The position numbers and the translations under genes were made by a program. The notes under the pieces were generated by a model. That model ran no database searches. It was not told the DNA's origin and worked only from the letters and a program-made list of their open reading frames with translations. DNA of 64,000 bases. Source: Pogona vitticeps. Taxonomy: Eukaryota > Chordata > Lepidosauria > Squamata > Agamidae. Every line of letters begins with the position of its first letter. Within the stretch, counting starts at the first letter, position 1. Shown in pieces: positions 1 to 10,464 of this stretch. The stretch spans positions 173,685,001 to 173,749,000 of the forward strand of contig NC_135787.1 in NCBI RefSeq assembly GCF_051106095.1. Direction: 5' to 3'.

Positions 1-274
1 AACAACATGTTGCTGTTTTGATTCCCTAACCAAACATTGGAGGCCATGTGCCTCGGCCAAGGCTATGGAGAAATCTGCAAGCATTTGTCAACAGCACAGT
101 TGGATGACATGCACCACCCAGGACTCCATGCTGCCTTCCAAGGCTGTTTTTGAACTCCATGCCCAGCAAATTCCTCTGTAGACAGAGAAAATAACAAAAA
201 TTTTTGGTGAATTTCCACTTTTGGAAACCTGGCAGAGGTGCGTCACTTTTTAAATACATAACGAAGTGTCCCAG

Positions 275-545
275 CTTCATGGTGCAGTGGTTAAAGTGCC
301 GTATTTCCCCAATATCCAACTGGTCAAGGCTGTGCTCACAAGTTGACTTTGATCCCAATGGATCCAGATAGCCAGCTCAAAGTTGACTCAATCTTCCATC
401 CTTCCAGGGTTGGTAAAATGAGTACCCAGCTTACTGGTGTGGGGGAACAGTGTGTAGCCTGCATAATTAAATTGTAAACCACCCAGAGAATGCTTTAAGC
501 AGTGTGGGCAGTATAAAAAGAGAACATTTTACTTTTATCATTCCC
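275..545 (+). repeat. tRNA-derived SINE, family A
   Basis: This unit begins with a tRNA-like promoter half (gtgcagtggttaaa, then a degenerate B-box region) and continues with ggttggtaaaatgagtaccc, tgtagcctgcataatt and a 3' part reading aaccacccagagaatgc. The same layout recurs at 20359-20615 (+), 50277-50525 (-) and 57062-57332 (+), and the 3' half recurs at 22095-22165 (-). The 3' phrase resembles the terminal part of L2-type LINEs, which would be its likely mobilising partner; that link is an inference. Confidence 0.75.
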
Positions 546-1244
546 AGATGCCCAATTTTCAAAACTAAAAATGCACTTTTGAATTTGTCCAGTTTCATCC
601 TATTTATTGTGGAGCATGAAGACCCTGGGCGATTTTGGAGCCAGAAACGGACTCCTAGACCCACTCAAGGTGGCCCATGCCCCATTCTGCAAAGAGGGAG
701 ATGACTAAAAAGTGATACCTTGATAGGTTTGTTGGTCATTGGCCAAAATCCTCTTACCTGCAGCCACTGCTGTAATACAGTTGGCAGAAATCGTGTTGAT
801 GAATTGGCACAAGTTAAGGAGTTCATGTAGATATTTACCAATTCATATTAAGCCACATGACTCAGTGAAAATTGCAAAGATATATTAGCTACTGAAGGGT
901 ATCAAATAATTTCAGGAGAAAGCAAGTCTGTGCTTTATAGGTAACAGATTAAAGATTGCTTTTGTTGTGTGGATGATGAGAAGCTATGGAATATTCTAAA
1001 AGACATGTATGTATGTGCTTCAGCATTTGATTGTTCCAATACATAACCTATTCTCTGGACAAGAAGTTGCTGTTAGAACAGAATATGGATCAAAATTATG
1101 GTTTCTCTTATGCTAAATATGTCAGACAAGGGTGTATTTTACATCCCTGTGTTTATTTTGCTAAAAATGTGCCACCAACTCTCCTCCCCCACACTCTAAG
1201 ATCACAGTAAATCTGGCTCAGAGGTGGAAAAGAAAGGTCTCTAC
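546..1244. other. no gene recognised
   Basis: This is AT-rich intergenic DNA. The short open frames overlapping its start lie in the SINE and show no protein family signal. Confidence 0.5.
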
Positions 1245-1319
1245 ATTTTTGGACTACAGTTCTCACTAGCCCCAGTGTCTATGCTGTCCAGGGAATTCTG
1301 GGAGTTGTAGTCCAAAAGG
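1245..1319. repeat. fold-back fragment of a hAT-like MITE
   Basis: The left part reads tttttggactacagttctca and the right part gggagttgtagtccaaaag, giving a short inverted repeat. The same core occurs in the complete 136-bp hAT-type MITEs at 38854-38989 and 52019-52154. The outer CAGTGG ends are missing here, so this is a fragment or a diverged relative. Confidence 0.5.
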
Positions 1320-2413
1320 TAACATTTCCAAGCTCTGATCTAGCTAGGCTTTATTGCTGCTCAAACTCATTCAGCATCATTGTACTATCTAGTTTAGGAG
1401 TGTCTTTTAAAAGAAAGTGGATGTTTCTTAATACAGTACGTATTTGCATACTTTGAAAAAAAGTTAATTGAAATAACATCTCTCTCAAGCTTGCTCATGT
1501 AAAAATAAGTGAAACACCTTCGTGCATATGAAGATTTTTTCCTTAATGGGTTCTAATTCAAACACACTTGAAAGTACATTTCCCTTTGATCGTAGGGAAT
1601 TATTATCTAACAGCACAGCAAGGTCAGGGTTAGTAGTCCAAAATAAACAGAATGTCCAAAGGTGTACCTCCTAACAATTTAAGAGGGAACGAGTCTTTCT
1701 TCCCTTCATCCCACTGGGACACTAGTGTGTGTTCAGTTCTACAGAAAGAACAGATCCAAAATAGACACTGGGTGAGATTTACGTTCAAACCATCCAGCTT
1801 TTTAAAAGTGGGGAGGAAATGAGAGACTGGATCCAGGCAGTCATGCTGGGTGGGTGAGTGAAGTGATGATATTTCTGTTTTTTTTAATCCAAACTACCCG
1901 TCTAACCTGTTATAAGCTCCCAGTAGGATGGTCAGAAAAAGTTATTCTACCATAACTCTTTTTCTCTCTCTCACTGGTAGACAGAGGTAATAGTAGTGAT
2001 CATGTTTGTGTGATATTTCAATTATATAGCAGATGCCCTTTCCTGAGAGTTTAGTCTGTTCCCTATAGACTTTAAACAATCAGCCAGCTCAGAGTTCCTG
2101 TTTTGAATTCCCACCAGCTTAGTGTTACTGATGAAGACAGAAATAGTTATGTTTCTCAACTCATTTTAAGCTTATCTCTGTTTAGTATCAGGTAATGTTT
2201 TGTTTATAGTTTTGTGTGATTGCATCTTTGCATGCATCAACAGCTTAGCTAAATGCTGAAGCATTCAGTTGTATTCCAGATAACTTAGAACCAGCATCTA
2301 AAACAAAATGTAGCATCATGCCCTCAACCCCAAATAGCCATTCTTCTGGCACATTAAAAGTCAGCTTTCCCCAGCTAGAGGCTTTCATAGGTGTGGCATA
2401 ACAACTCCCATTA
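1320..2413. other. no gene recognised
   Basis: AT-rich intergenic sequence. I see no exon-like open frame and no repeat family that I can name. Confidence 0.5.
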
Positions 2414-2848
2414 CCTACAGGCTTGGGCGTGTCATGAGAATGGCTGATGGTCGGATTCCAAAAGATCTCCTGTATGGAGAATTAGTGCAGGGAAATCGCC
2501 CCAGAGGGAGACCACAGCTGCGAGACAAGGATATCTGCAAGCGGGATCTGAAGGCCTTAGAAATGGACCTCAACAGATGGGAAACCTTGATATCTGAGCA
2601 TTCAGCCTGGAGGCAGGCAGTGCGTCATGGCCTCTCCCATTTTGAAGAGACACTTGTCCAGCAGGTCAAGGCAAAGAGGCAGTCCTGAAACCAGCAAAAT
2701 CAGGGAGCTGGACCGAGGACAGACTGATTTTGTCTTCGGTGTGGAAGGGATTGTCACTCTCGAATTGGCCTTCTCAGCCACACTAAACGCTGTTCCATGT
2801 CCTCCATTCAGAGCACGTTACCAGTCTCTCAAGACTGAAGGATGCTTA
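2414..2848 (+). mobile_element. 435-bp LINE C-terminal unit (copy 1)
   Basis: This segment encodes the tail of a LINE ORF2-like protein. The frame from 2434 reads MADGRIPKDLLYGELVQGN, then a basic DICKRDLKALEMDLNRWE block. A shifted frame carries remains of a CxxCGRDCHSRIGLLSHTRRC-type zinc knuckle. It ends near ctctcaagactgaaggatgc. Copies at 30336-30776 (-) and 48615-49048 (-) have nearly the same left and right ends, and 9520-9632 (+) is a 3'-end fragment. I cannot assign the clade with confidence. The frame is interrupted, so this is not a working gene. Confidence 0.7.
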
Positions 2849-3289
2849 AACCCACAGGCTCCAAACCCCTCCACCCCACCCCTCTTAATGAGCTCTGTTC
2901 TGCCACTCCCTCAATTAAGCTTGGAAATAAGGAAGCTAGTAGGAAAGGGTTCAAATGTTAAATTAAATATTTATATGCTAACAAATCTAATCTGGTTACA
3001 TTGAAGTTAAGAGAGGGATATTTAAACAATGAGGTTAATTTTAAACTGGTGTTTGCATGTTCTGGTGTCACATGGAAAGCTTTTTTAAAATGAAAGAAAA
3101 ATGCCACTTGTCACCTTATACTTTTTAATAATCACAGATTAACTCCTGTATCAAACTTGAGGTTGTAAATAATCTATACATTTGTTACTAACTTGTTACT
3201 AACTTCCAGTTTGGATGGAAGTTTATTAATAGGGGAAGATTTCTATATGTCATATTTTTCTATGTTTGTACTTTTAAGGGAGTTTGGAC
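2849..3289. other. no gene recognised
   Basis: AT-rich DNA between a LINE fragment and a LINE tail, with nothing else recognisable. Confidence 0.4.
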
Positions 3290-3293
3290 ATAT

Positions 3294-3329
<36 letters not shown>

Positions 3330-3368
3330 TTAATTAATTTATATGCCGCCCACACTACCCAAAGGTCT
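3290..3368 (-). repeat. L2-type LINE 3' tail with (TTTA)n
   Basis: A (ttta)n run continues into taatttatatgccgcccaca. On the - strand this is the gtgggcggcatataaatt end followed by a tetranucleotide tail, as in the larger L2 copies at 10068-10464 and 45930-47165. Only the last few dozen bases of the element are present. Confidence 0.65.
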
Positions 3369-3765
3369 CAGTAATCTGGTGAAAAAGACCTGATTACTCA
3401 TGAACAGGTGTAAACTTTCTTGGGGGTTCAAGTATAGGTTGCAGAGAAAATATGAAATGTCATAGAAATCCTCCCCCATTTTGTTCCTATTTATTTATTA
3501 TTCATATTCATGTCCCATTGAGTTAAAGCAGTGCTCATGGTTCTACATTTGGTCCTAAGAACAACGCTATGAAAGAATGATCATGTTGAAAGACACTGGC
3601 CCAAGATCATTGAGGCTACAATGACATAGTCAAACATGTTAGGATTTGTTGCAATCTGATTCAGTCTGCTCCCTTTTGGTTCCCTACACAGAGTTTTCTT
3701 CTTTGTTTCTGGGGGAGCTCCATTTGAATGAGTCAAAAGGCCTTTTCTCCATGTGAATTGTTTTA
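3369..3765. other. no gene recognised; possible old SINE-like patch
   Basis: The segment near 3590-3620 (agacactggcccaagatcat) resembles the conserved middle of MIR/Sauria-type SINEs in reverse orientation, but too little is preserved to call it. Confidence 0.3.
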
Positions 3766-4145
3766 CAGTGGTGCCTCGCAAGACGATGTTAATCCATTCC
3801 ATTGAAATCGCTGTCTTGTGAAAACATCGTCTTGTGAAATGCGATTCCCCATTGGAATGCATTGAAATCCGTTTAATGTGTTCCAAAGGGGAAAAATCGT
3901 CGTTTTGCGAAAATCACCCATAGGGAAGCCATTTTGCGAAGCGCTATTCAACTGTCAAAATCATCATGTGAAGCATTGGTCCAAAAAAACACAAAAAACC
4001 CTCTTGTGAAGCATGGAACGAAACATCGTCCAGCGAAAATCGCTCATAGGAAACACTGTTTTGTGAAGCGCTATAGCGATCGCAAAACATCATTGTCATG
4101 CAGATTCATCGTTTTGCGAGGTCATCGTCTAGCGGGGCACCACTG
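3766..4145. mobile_element. TA-flanked MITE (Tc1/mariner/pogo-like), 380 bp
   Basis: The left end is CAGTGGTGCCTCGCAAGACG and the right end is its imperfect inverse, ending GCGGGGCACCACTG. A TA dinucleotide lies directly on each side (3764-3765 and 4146-4147), the target choice of the Tc1/mariner/pogo superfamily. The interior holds further short inverted repeats around a cccattggaatgcattgaa core, so the whole unit can fold back. No transposase is encoded. Related units lie at 25996-26394 and 34220-34652. Confidence 0.85.
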
Positions 4146-4435
4146 TATTCTGCAAAATGAAGGTGTTTGTGTGTGTTCTATGGGTGTTGTCAGGGTGATG
4201 CTGGTGACTGAGGCATGATGTTTAGGGACTGCAGCAACATCCACCTCTGAGAGCTGTCCTCTGAGTGGCCCAGAATTTGTTTTGTTTTGTTTTTGAATAA
4301 ATGTAATATGACATATAGATTTTTCTCCTTTTCAAAGTACAAATCAAGTACTTACCTGCTTAAAAGTCCAATAGGAAAACTCAAGAGTAAGCCTTTTGGG
4401 CTAGATTCTGTAGTAGTAGTAGAGATATTAAAAGG

Positions 4436-4770
4436 TTAAAGGTTCCCCTTGACATTTATTCCAGTCATGTCTGGTTCTAGGATGCGGTGCTCATCATCGT
4501 TTCCAAGCCGTAGAGCCAGTGTTTGTCCAAAGACAGTTTCTGTGGTCATGTGTCCAGTGCAACTAGACACGGAACGCTGTTACCTTCCCACCATGATGGT
4601 ACCTATTTATCTACTCGCATTTGCATGCTTTCAAACTGCTAGGTTGGCAAGAGCTGGGACAAGCGACGGGACCTCACTCGGTCACGTGGATTTGATCTTA
4701 CGACTGCTGGTCTTGTGATCTTGCAGCACAGAGGCTTCTGCAGTTTAACCCACAGCACCACCACATCCCT
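4436..4770 (-). repeat. tRNA-derived SINE, family D (Anolis SINE2-like)
   Basis: Read on the - strand, it starts with a tRNA-like head (gtgggttaaactgcagaag) and continues with agcatgcaaatgcgagtaga, ggtgggaaggtaacagcg and a tail ending near aaccttttaac. This matches my recollection of the iguanian SINE2 body (the stretch around ctagcagtt and atgcaaatg). Other copies are 37403-37627 (-) and 53905-54160 (+). The 89-residue open frame across it is not a gene. Confidence 0.75.
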
Positions 4771-5170
4771 AGTAGAGATATACCTACCAACATAACTTAC
4801 AACCTGCGGAGCACAGTGAATTTACAGACAAGAGGAGCAGAGCAGGTGGAAGCACAAAAAGGGAGATTTCTTCCACGAAAAGGTGCATTGAAAAGGGCAT
4901 TTTGAACTAGGGAGATCTCAGGAGAACCTCACACTGAGTACATCAGTTACACAGTTGCAGAGGGTGCTGCAAAACCCTGGGGTCGGTGCTACAAAAATCC
5001 TACAAAAGTACTACAAAACTTTGACATTGGTTGTGAGTGAAAAAGACTGTGTTGTTTTTGTGGTACCCAATAAGCTCCCTCAATGTCAGTGACACAGTAA
5101 ATGTGACACAAAAACATCTGGTTTTGCACTTGTAACCCACTAGAAAATCACAGTATAGGATTGAGGGGAG
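4771..5170. other. no gene recognised
   Basis: Intergenic sequence just left of the Penelope-like element, with no family signal. Confidence 0.4.
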
Positions 5171-5280
5171 ATATTCAGTTTTCTCAAAGGCTTTCACAGC
5201 CAGAATCCAATGGTTGTTGTAGGTTTTCCAGACTCTTTGGCCATCTTCTTAAGGTTTTTCTTCCTAACAGATCCTATGAA

Positions 5281-5496
5281 AAGCAAACCCCCCAAAAAAG
5301 CAGCATAACAAGAAAGGAGAGAAATGCTATCAAGTCCCTAAACTCAGATCCAGACATCATCATTCTGCCAGCAGACAAAGGCAACGCCACAGTAATCATG
5401 CAAACAGAAGAATACAAGGACAAAATCAGGGAACTTCTAGACCCCACCACCTACAAAAAACTGAAACGGAACCCAATCAACAAAATTACAAAACAA
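5281..5496 (+). pseudogene. Penelope-type RT, N-terminal fragment
   Basis: The frame encodes ITRKERNAIKSLNSD followed by DIIILPADKGNATVIM and a short basic segment with a KKLKRNP stretch. The LPADKGNA block is characteristic of the N-terminal region of Penelope-type reverse transcriptases. The frame runs straight into L2 sequence after position 5496. It is the left fragment of the interrupted element, not a host gene. Confidence 0.8.
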
Positions 5497-6740
5497 ACAT
5501 GCCTGGCTCCGTTCCTTCTTGGAGGACTGTCCCCAGAGAGTACAGCTTGGGGAGAGTGTCTCGGCCCCGTGGAGTCTCAACTGTGGGGTTCCACAGGGGT
5601 CGATTATCTCCCCAATGCTGTTTAGTATCTATATGAGACCGCTGGCTGGGGTCATCAGGGCGTGTGGGGCTTCGTGCCATCAGTATGCTGATGACACCCA
5701 GCTTTACATCTCCTTTTCACTTACTTCAGTGGATGCCGTTCTGTCCCTTCAGTGCTGCCTGGAGGCTGTACTGCAATGGATGCAGCTGAATGGGTTGAGG
5801 CTGAACCCGGACAAGACAGAGGTCTTGAGGTTGGGCGCCCCCCCCCATTGGCAGTTTGGGAGACTCCCTCTCTTTTGGGAGGGTGACTCTCACCACATGG
5901 AGTGAAGTGTGCAGCTTGGGGATACATCTGGACCCGGCGCTCACCATGGAAACTCAGGTGGCGTCCGTGGCCTGTTCCGACTATTTTCATCTGTGGCAGA
6001 TCGCCCAGCTGCGACCCTGCCTTGATGGGGGGTCCACGTGCTCGTAATCTTGTGATTAGACCACTGTAATGCGCTCTGCGTGGGGCTACCTTTGATATCG
6101 ATGCAGAAGCTTCAAATGGTGCAGAACGCGGCAGCCAGACTTCTTAGTGGGGTGAGAAAACACCAGCATATCTCTCCCACTCTGGCTGCCCTACAATGGC
6201 TGCCCATCTGCTTCCACATCGACTTCAAAGTGTTAATGATGACACATAAAGCCCTAAACGGTTTGGGACCTCGGTATTTGGCAGATTGCCTTCTCCCACC
6301 CAGATCTACCCAAATTACTCAGCATAGCCAGGAGGGCTGGGTGAGGGGCCTAACGCCGAGAGAGGCCCAGAAAGAAAGAACAAGAAACCGGGCCTTCTCG
6401 GCAGTGGCCCCTCGACTGTGGAATAGCCTTCCAACAGAGATCCGCTTGGCTCCCTCGCTGGGTGTTTTTAAGAGCCATTTAAAAACTTGGCTCTTCAGGC
6501 AGGCTTTCCCTCCTGTCAATTCTTGAATACTATCTTTCTGTTTTTTATTCCCCATCTTGATCACGCTATATTATTGTTCAAATGTTTTTATGATTATGAG
6601 TGTTGTTTATTTTTATTGTGATGTTTTTATTGTTATTTAATGATATTTTATGATTTTGTAAGCCACCCTGAGTAGACACTGTCTAGGGGGGGCGGGGTAT
6701 AAATCGAATGAATGAATGAATAAATAAATAAATAAATAAA
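5497..6740 (+). mobile_element. L2-clade LINE, 5'-truncated
   Basis: The sequence encodes the C-terminal half of an L2-type RT: GVPQGSIISPMLFSIYM and HQYADDTQLYIS in the frame from 5519. After frame changes come the thumb and tail regions (LQMVQNAAARLLSGV, LQWLPICFHIDFKVL, RNRAFSAVAPRLWNSLPTE). The 3' end has the L2-type signature gtaagccaccctgagtagac and a (gaat)n/(aaat)n tail to 6740. YADD is the RT catalytic motif. It sits inside the Penelope-like element in the same orientation. I see no clear target duplication, and Penelope sequence is missing at the junction. Confidence 0.87.
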
Positions 6741-6785
6741 ATATCAGGAGTTCCTCCCTGCACCCCAACGCCCTTCAATGAACCT

Positions 6786-7500
6786 GCAAGACAGAAGCTC
6801 TCCCACCAAGACCAACACTGCCTAACGACTAGCTACTTTCAGTGGGATAACGAGTTCTATGAACAGACAGATGGAGTGGCTATGGGGAGCCCCTTCAGCC
6901 TGATTATAGCCAACTTCTACACAGAACATTTTGAAAAACAGGCCCTAGCTTCGGCACCCTTCACACCCACAGTCTGGTTCCGATACGTAGATGACACCTT
7001 CGCAATTTGGAACCACAGGGGAGAAAAACTGGAAGAATTTGTAAACCATCTAAACACAATCCACCCAAATATTCAATTCACCATGGAAAAAGAAATAGAC
7101 GGTCAACTCCCATTCTTAGATGTCATGGTCATACGCAAAACTGACCTCCTATTGGGACACAAGGTCTACAGAAAACCCACCCACACAGACGAGTACCTAC
7201 ACAAAAACTCCAACCACCACCCACGACAGAAAAGAGGCATAATCAAAACACTGGTAAATCGGAACTGTGAAGCTCAATTTCTCAACACCAAACTCAGCCA
7301 TCTGAATTGGGCCCTACAGGTGAATGGCTGTTCCAAGAATGAAATCAAAAGAGCCATCAAACCAAGAAAACAACACCAAACTGAAGAGGAAAAACAGCCA
7401 CGCACAAATAAAGTATTTCTGCCATACATCAAAAAGGTCATGGACTGCATGGGGAAACTTTTGAAAAAACACAACCTACAGACCCACCACAAAAATACAA
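6786..7500 (+). pseudogene. Penelope-type RT, catalytic and C-terminal part
   Basis: The frame reads YFQWDNEFYEQTDGVAMGSP, then VWFRYVDDTFAIW, where YVDD is the RT catalytic motif, then GQLPFLDVMV and VYRKPTHTDEYLH. This order of blocks is typical of Penelope-like RTs. The open frame from 6876 to 7634 covers most of it and ends in the linker to the nuclease. The upstream half of the palm is absent because of the L2 insertion, so it cannot give an active enzyme. Confidence 0.87.
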
Positions 7501-7503
7501 CAA

Positions 7504-7818
7504 ATGTTGCGGTCAGCAAAGGACAAAAGGGACCCCCTCACCACTGCAGGAGTATACCGGATACCTTGCAGTTGTGGACAGGTATATATTGGAACCACAA
7601 AACACCGCATTCATACCAGAATCAAAGAACATGAGAGACACTGCAGACTAAAACAACTGGAAAAATCTGCAGTAGCTGAACATGCTCTAAAACAAGCTGG
7701 ACATGAAATTTTATTTCAAAATACTGAAGTACTGGACAACACCAGCAATCTGTATTTTAGACTGCACAGGGAAGCCATAGAAATCCACAAACACCAGCAG
7801 AGCTTCAACAAAAAATAA
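7504..7818 (+). pseudogene. Penelope-type GIY-YIG nuclease domain
   Basis: The frame encodes AGVYRIPCSCGQVYIGTTKH, which is the GIY-YIG pair as VYR and VYIG around a Cys-rich insert (CSCG). It is followed by RIHTRIKEHERHCRL, carrying the conserved Arg of the family, and a LHREAIEIHKH segment with the catalytic-type Glu. It lies directly downstream of the RT part in another frame. In intact family members the domain nicks target DNA for priming. Confidence 0.85.
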
Positions 7819-8207
7819 AAAAGTTTAAAGTTCAACAAAGCCTGGCTCCCAGCACTGAAAAATACAGCCTACAAAAGGTCAACAAACTCTACCCAGTCAC
7901 AAGGACCAGTGATCACTGCACACAAAAGACCAGCTAATGACATCCGTCAATCACAGTGACAGATCATCTCTCCCCCTTTTCACAACAATACACCCACAAC
8001 AAAAACACCCTGATCACCATAATCACCCAATCTCCTGAAAAGGACAAAAGCTGATCCCACAGCTATAATTGCAACAGAGCACAGACAGAGTTCTGACTCT
8101 TGTCCTCTGAAGATGCCGGCCACAGAGACTGGTGAAACATTAAGAAGAAAAACCTTAGGAACACGGTCAAACAGCCTGGAAAACCCACAACAAGCATATT
8201 CAGTTTT

Positions 8208-8480
8208 GCTGTTCCTCATTCGAATAGCAGAAGAGAACAAAGGAAGGAAAAACCTTTAACTACAGAACTTTGACACCGAAGGCAGGCAGACTTACTCCCA
8301 TTGCATTGAATATGCCAGCTGTGTGGGGTTGTGTCATGAGGCAATCTTTAAATCAGCTTGACAGATTTATTTGCTCCACAGCTGGGCTTATTTAGCTCAG
8401 TCTCAGTGCAGACAATAGGCAATTTAAAATGTGCATACATTTAAATGGGGGTAACAAAGGACACATGATTGGCTAAACTC
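8208..8480. other. no gene recognised
   Basis: Right flank of the Penelope-like insertion, with no recognised content before the CA microsatellite. Confidence 0.4.
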
Positions 8481-8482
8481 TT

Positions 8483-8485
<3 letters not shown>

Positions 8486-8565
<80 letters not shown>
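8486..8565. repeat. (CA)n microsatellite, about 40 units
   Basis: An uninterrupted ac dinucleotide run of 80 bp. The poly-His/Thr open frame across it is an artefact of the repeat. Confidence 0.98.
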
Positions 8566-8566
<1 letters not shown>

Positions 8567-8961
8567 GCCATGGAGCAGTGACCCTCAGTGCAGTGCTTGG
8601 AAAACTGATCTCAAGAGGAAAGAGTTTTGCAATGCCTTATTTGCACGCCCCTCAGTAACCCCTTTATCTGTGAAATTGGAGTGTGTTTGAATTCCCCCAT
8701 GTTATTTTTTTAAATCCTTGCATGTTGGGCTCTTTCTTGGGGGCCTGTAGCTATTGGAAGCAACCTTTCTCTTCTGTCAGGTTAGCTCCTAAAAATGAGA
8801 AATACAGTTATTCCCTTGGTAGCCATGCTATCTTATAAGGAAAATACAGCAACATTGGGAGTAGACGGTTATTCTCCAAGGGGGCTGCTTTTTCAGGCCT
8901 CTTCCCTACAGCAGACTCGATTTGTGAACAGTTAGAAGGGAATCATGTTCCTGACTGTGCT

Positions 8962-8965
<4 letters not shown>

Positions 8966-9000
<35 letters not shown>

Positions 9001-9002
9001 AG
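8966..9002. repeat. (TC)n-(TG)n compound microsatellite
   Basis: A ct run of about 13 units changes into gt units, then irregular tatg repeats. Confidence 0.95.
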
Positions 9003-9519
9003 TATGTATATATGTATGTATCTTTATGGCACTTTCTCCCCATATGGGGCCCAGATAAAACAAATGATAAATCAAACACAGGTTTAAAATACTGTATAAA
9101 GGTCCTTTTTTAAAAAAAAATCCAACCTATATCAAGATTAAAAACCAAGATTAAAAGCTGTTTAAAAACATTTAAAAATCTGTAAATTTAAAAAACAAAA
9201 ACACCACCTGCCTGAAGAGGAAGGTCTTTGCCAGACATCTGGAGGGCAAGAGGGAAGGGCCCAATGTGGATTCTCAGGGAAGGGAATTTCAAAGCCTGGG
9301 GGCAGCCACGGAGAAGGTCCTCTCTTGTGTCCCCACTAAATAAACTTGGGAAGGTGGTGAAATAGAGAGAAGGGCCTTCCCAGAAGATTATAAAAGCCAT
9401 GAAGGCTCATGCAGGGTGATATAATCCTTCAAATAGCCTGGACCTGAGTCATATAGGGCTTGATTATTGGTTTGGCTTCAACATTTGATGCTCTGTCATT
9501 ATGTCTTTATTTATTATTT
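9003..9519. other. no gene recognised; possible LINE remnant
   Basis: Short frames on the - strand around 9188-9400 show no clear family. The phrase gaaagcctggg...cagccacggagaagg resembles the reverse of an L2-type C-terminus, but I cannot define ends. Confidence 0.3.
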
Positions 9520-9632
9520 GTGTGGAAGGGATTGTCATTCTTGAACTGGCATTCTCAGTCACACTAGATGCTATTCCAAGTCCTCCATACAGAGCACGCT
9601 ACCATAGTCTCTCAAGAGTGAAGGATGCCTAA
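9520..9632 (+). mobile_element. 3' end of the LINE C-terminal unit (fragment)
   Basis: It matches the last ~110 bp of the 435-bp unit at 2414-2848: gtgtggaagggattgtcatt through ctctcaagagtgaaggatgc, then a ctaatctaatc tail. It is truncated at its 5' side, unlike the other three copies. Confidence 0.75.
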
Positions 9633-10067
9633 TCTAATCTTGTTTCTGGGAGGGGGTTAGCCGCATAAATCTGTCACAGCAGAAACAAAGAGCAGTCTTG
9701 CAGCATCTTTACAGACAGGCAAGTTTTAATGGCTTTGACTTGTTTCTTCAAATTATTTCCTGGTTACTTTTCCATCCAACCTTCTCACCAATGAACACAA
9801 GGCAAAGTTTGTGAACCTCTTCTTCCCCAAGTGGTATGGCTATACAGCAATGAAAATACATTTTGAGCTGCTTTAATCCACAGTTTTTCAAGTCCGGTCC
9901 CTGCTGGTTTCTGAGAATGGAATCACTAGGGCCGAGGCAAAGAAAGCTGTCAAATATTTGCAGGGAGTTCCAGCAGCAGAACCTGCCTTTGATACGGCAA
10001 GGTGTAAACTTGCGATTTCCACTAGAAACATGTCTTTCTTTCTCTTTTTTTTCCTCCAAGGTGACAT
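9633..10067. other. no gene recognised
   Basis: Opposite-strand open frames of 114 and 77 residues overlap here. Neither shows a family signal, and both read through low-complexity stretches. Confidence 0.4.
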
Positions 10068-10464
10068 ATAAACCTACCCGGCCTCCTTCCATATGAACCT
10101 ACCTGACAGTTAAGCTCTAGCCAGGGGGCCCTTTTGAAAGAGCCATCCCTCAAGGAGGTAAGAGGGACAGCTTGTAGACAAAGGGCCTTTTCGGCAGCTG
10201 CCCCCAGACTATGGAATGCTCTCCCGACCGAGAGTCATCTGGCGCCGATGCTGATGATATTTTGGCGCCAGGTCAAAACCTTCCTGTTCCAGAAGGCTTT
10301 TAATTGAAATAACATCAACTGTGGGTCCTGATGGCAATTTTTATATATATTTTAATTGTATTTTAATTGTTCTGTATTTTTATTGTATTTTAAATGTTGT
10401 AAGCCTCCCAGAGACCTTTGGGTGGTGTGGGCGGCATCTAAATTAATTAATTAAATAAATAAAT
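10068..10464 (+). mobile_element. L2-clade LINE 3' end, truncated
   Basis: The coding remnant reads AFSAAAPRLWNALP-like, from gccttttcggcagctgcccc. It continues into tgggtcctgatggcaatttt and the 3' signature gcctcccagagacctttggg, with an aatta/aaata tail. It is closely similar, in the opposite orientation, to the L2 copy at 45930-47165, including the ccttccatatgaacctacct block. Confidence 0.85.

Larger units (their letters stand above)
5171..8207 (+). mobile_element. Penelope-like element with 12-bp target duplication
   Basis: The body is 5183-8195, flanked by a perfect 12-bp direct repeat ATATTCAGTTTT at 5171-5182 and 8196-8207. Its first ~90 bp (gttgtaggttttccagac ... ttaaggtttttcttcct) is an inverted copy of its 3' end. 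Inverted terminal copies of this sort are a known habit of Penelope-like elements. Inside are the N-terminal part of the reverse transcriptase (IIILPADKGNATVIM, from about 5281), the catalytic RT part (from about 6790) and a GIY-YIG nuclease part (7504-7818). An L2 LINE occupies 5497-6740, and much of the central RT region is absent at that point. The copy cannot be functional. Confidence 0.88.

Noticed and set aside
2627-3004. 125-residue frame as a separate gene
   Set aside because: It is an alternate frame through the LINE C-terminal unit running into flanking DNA.
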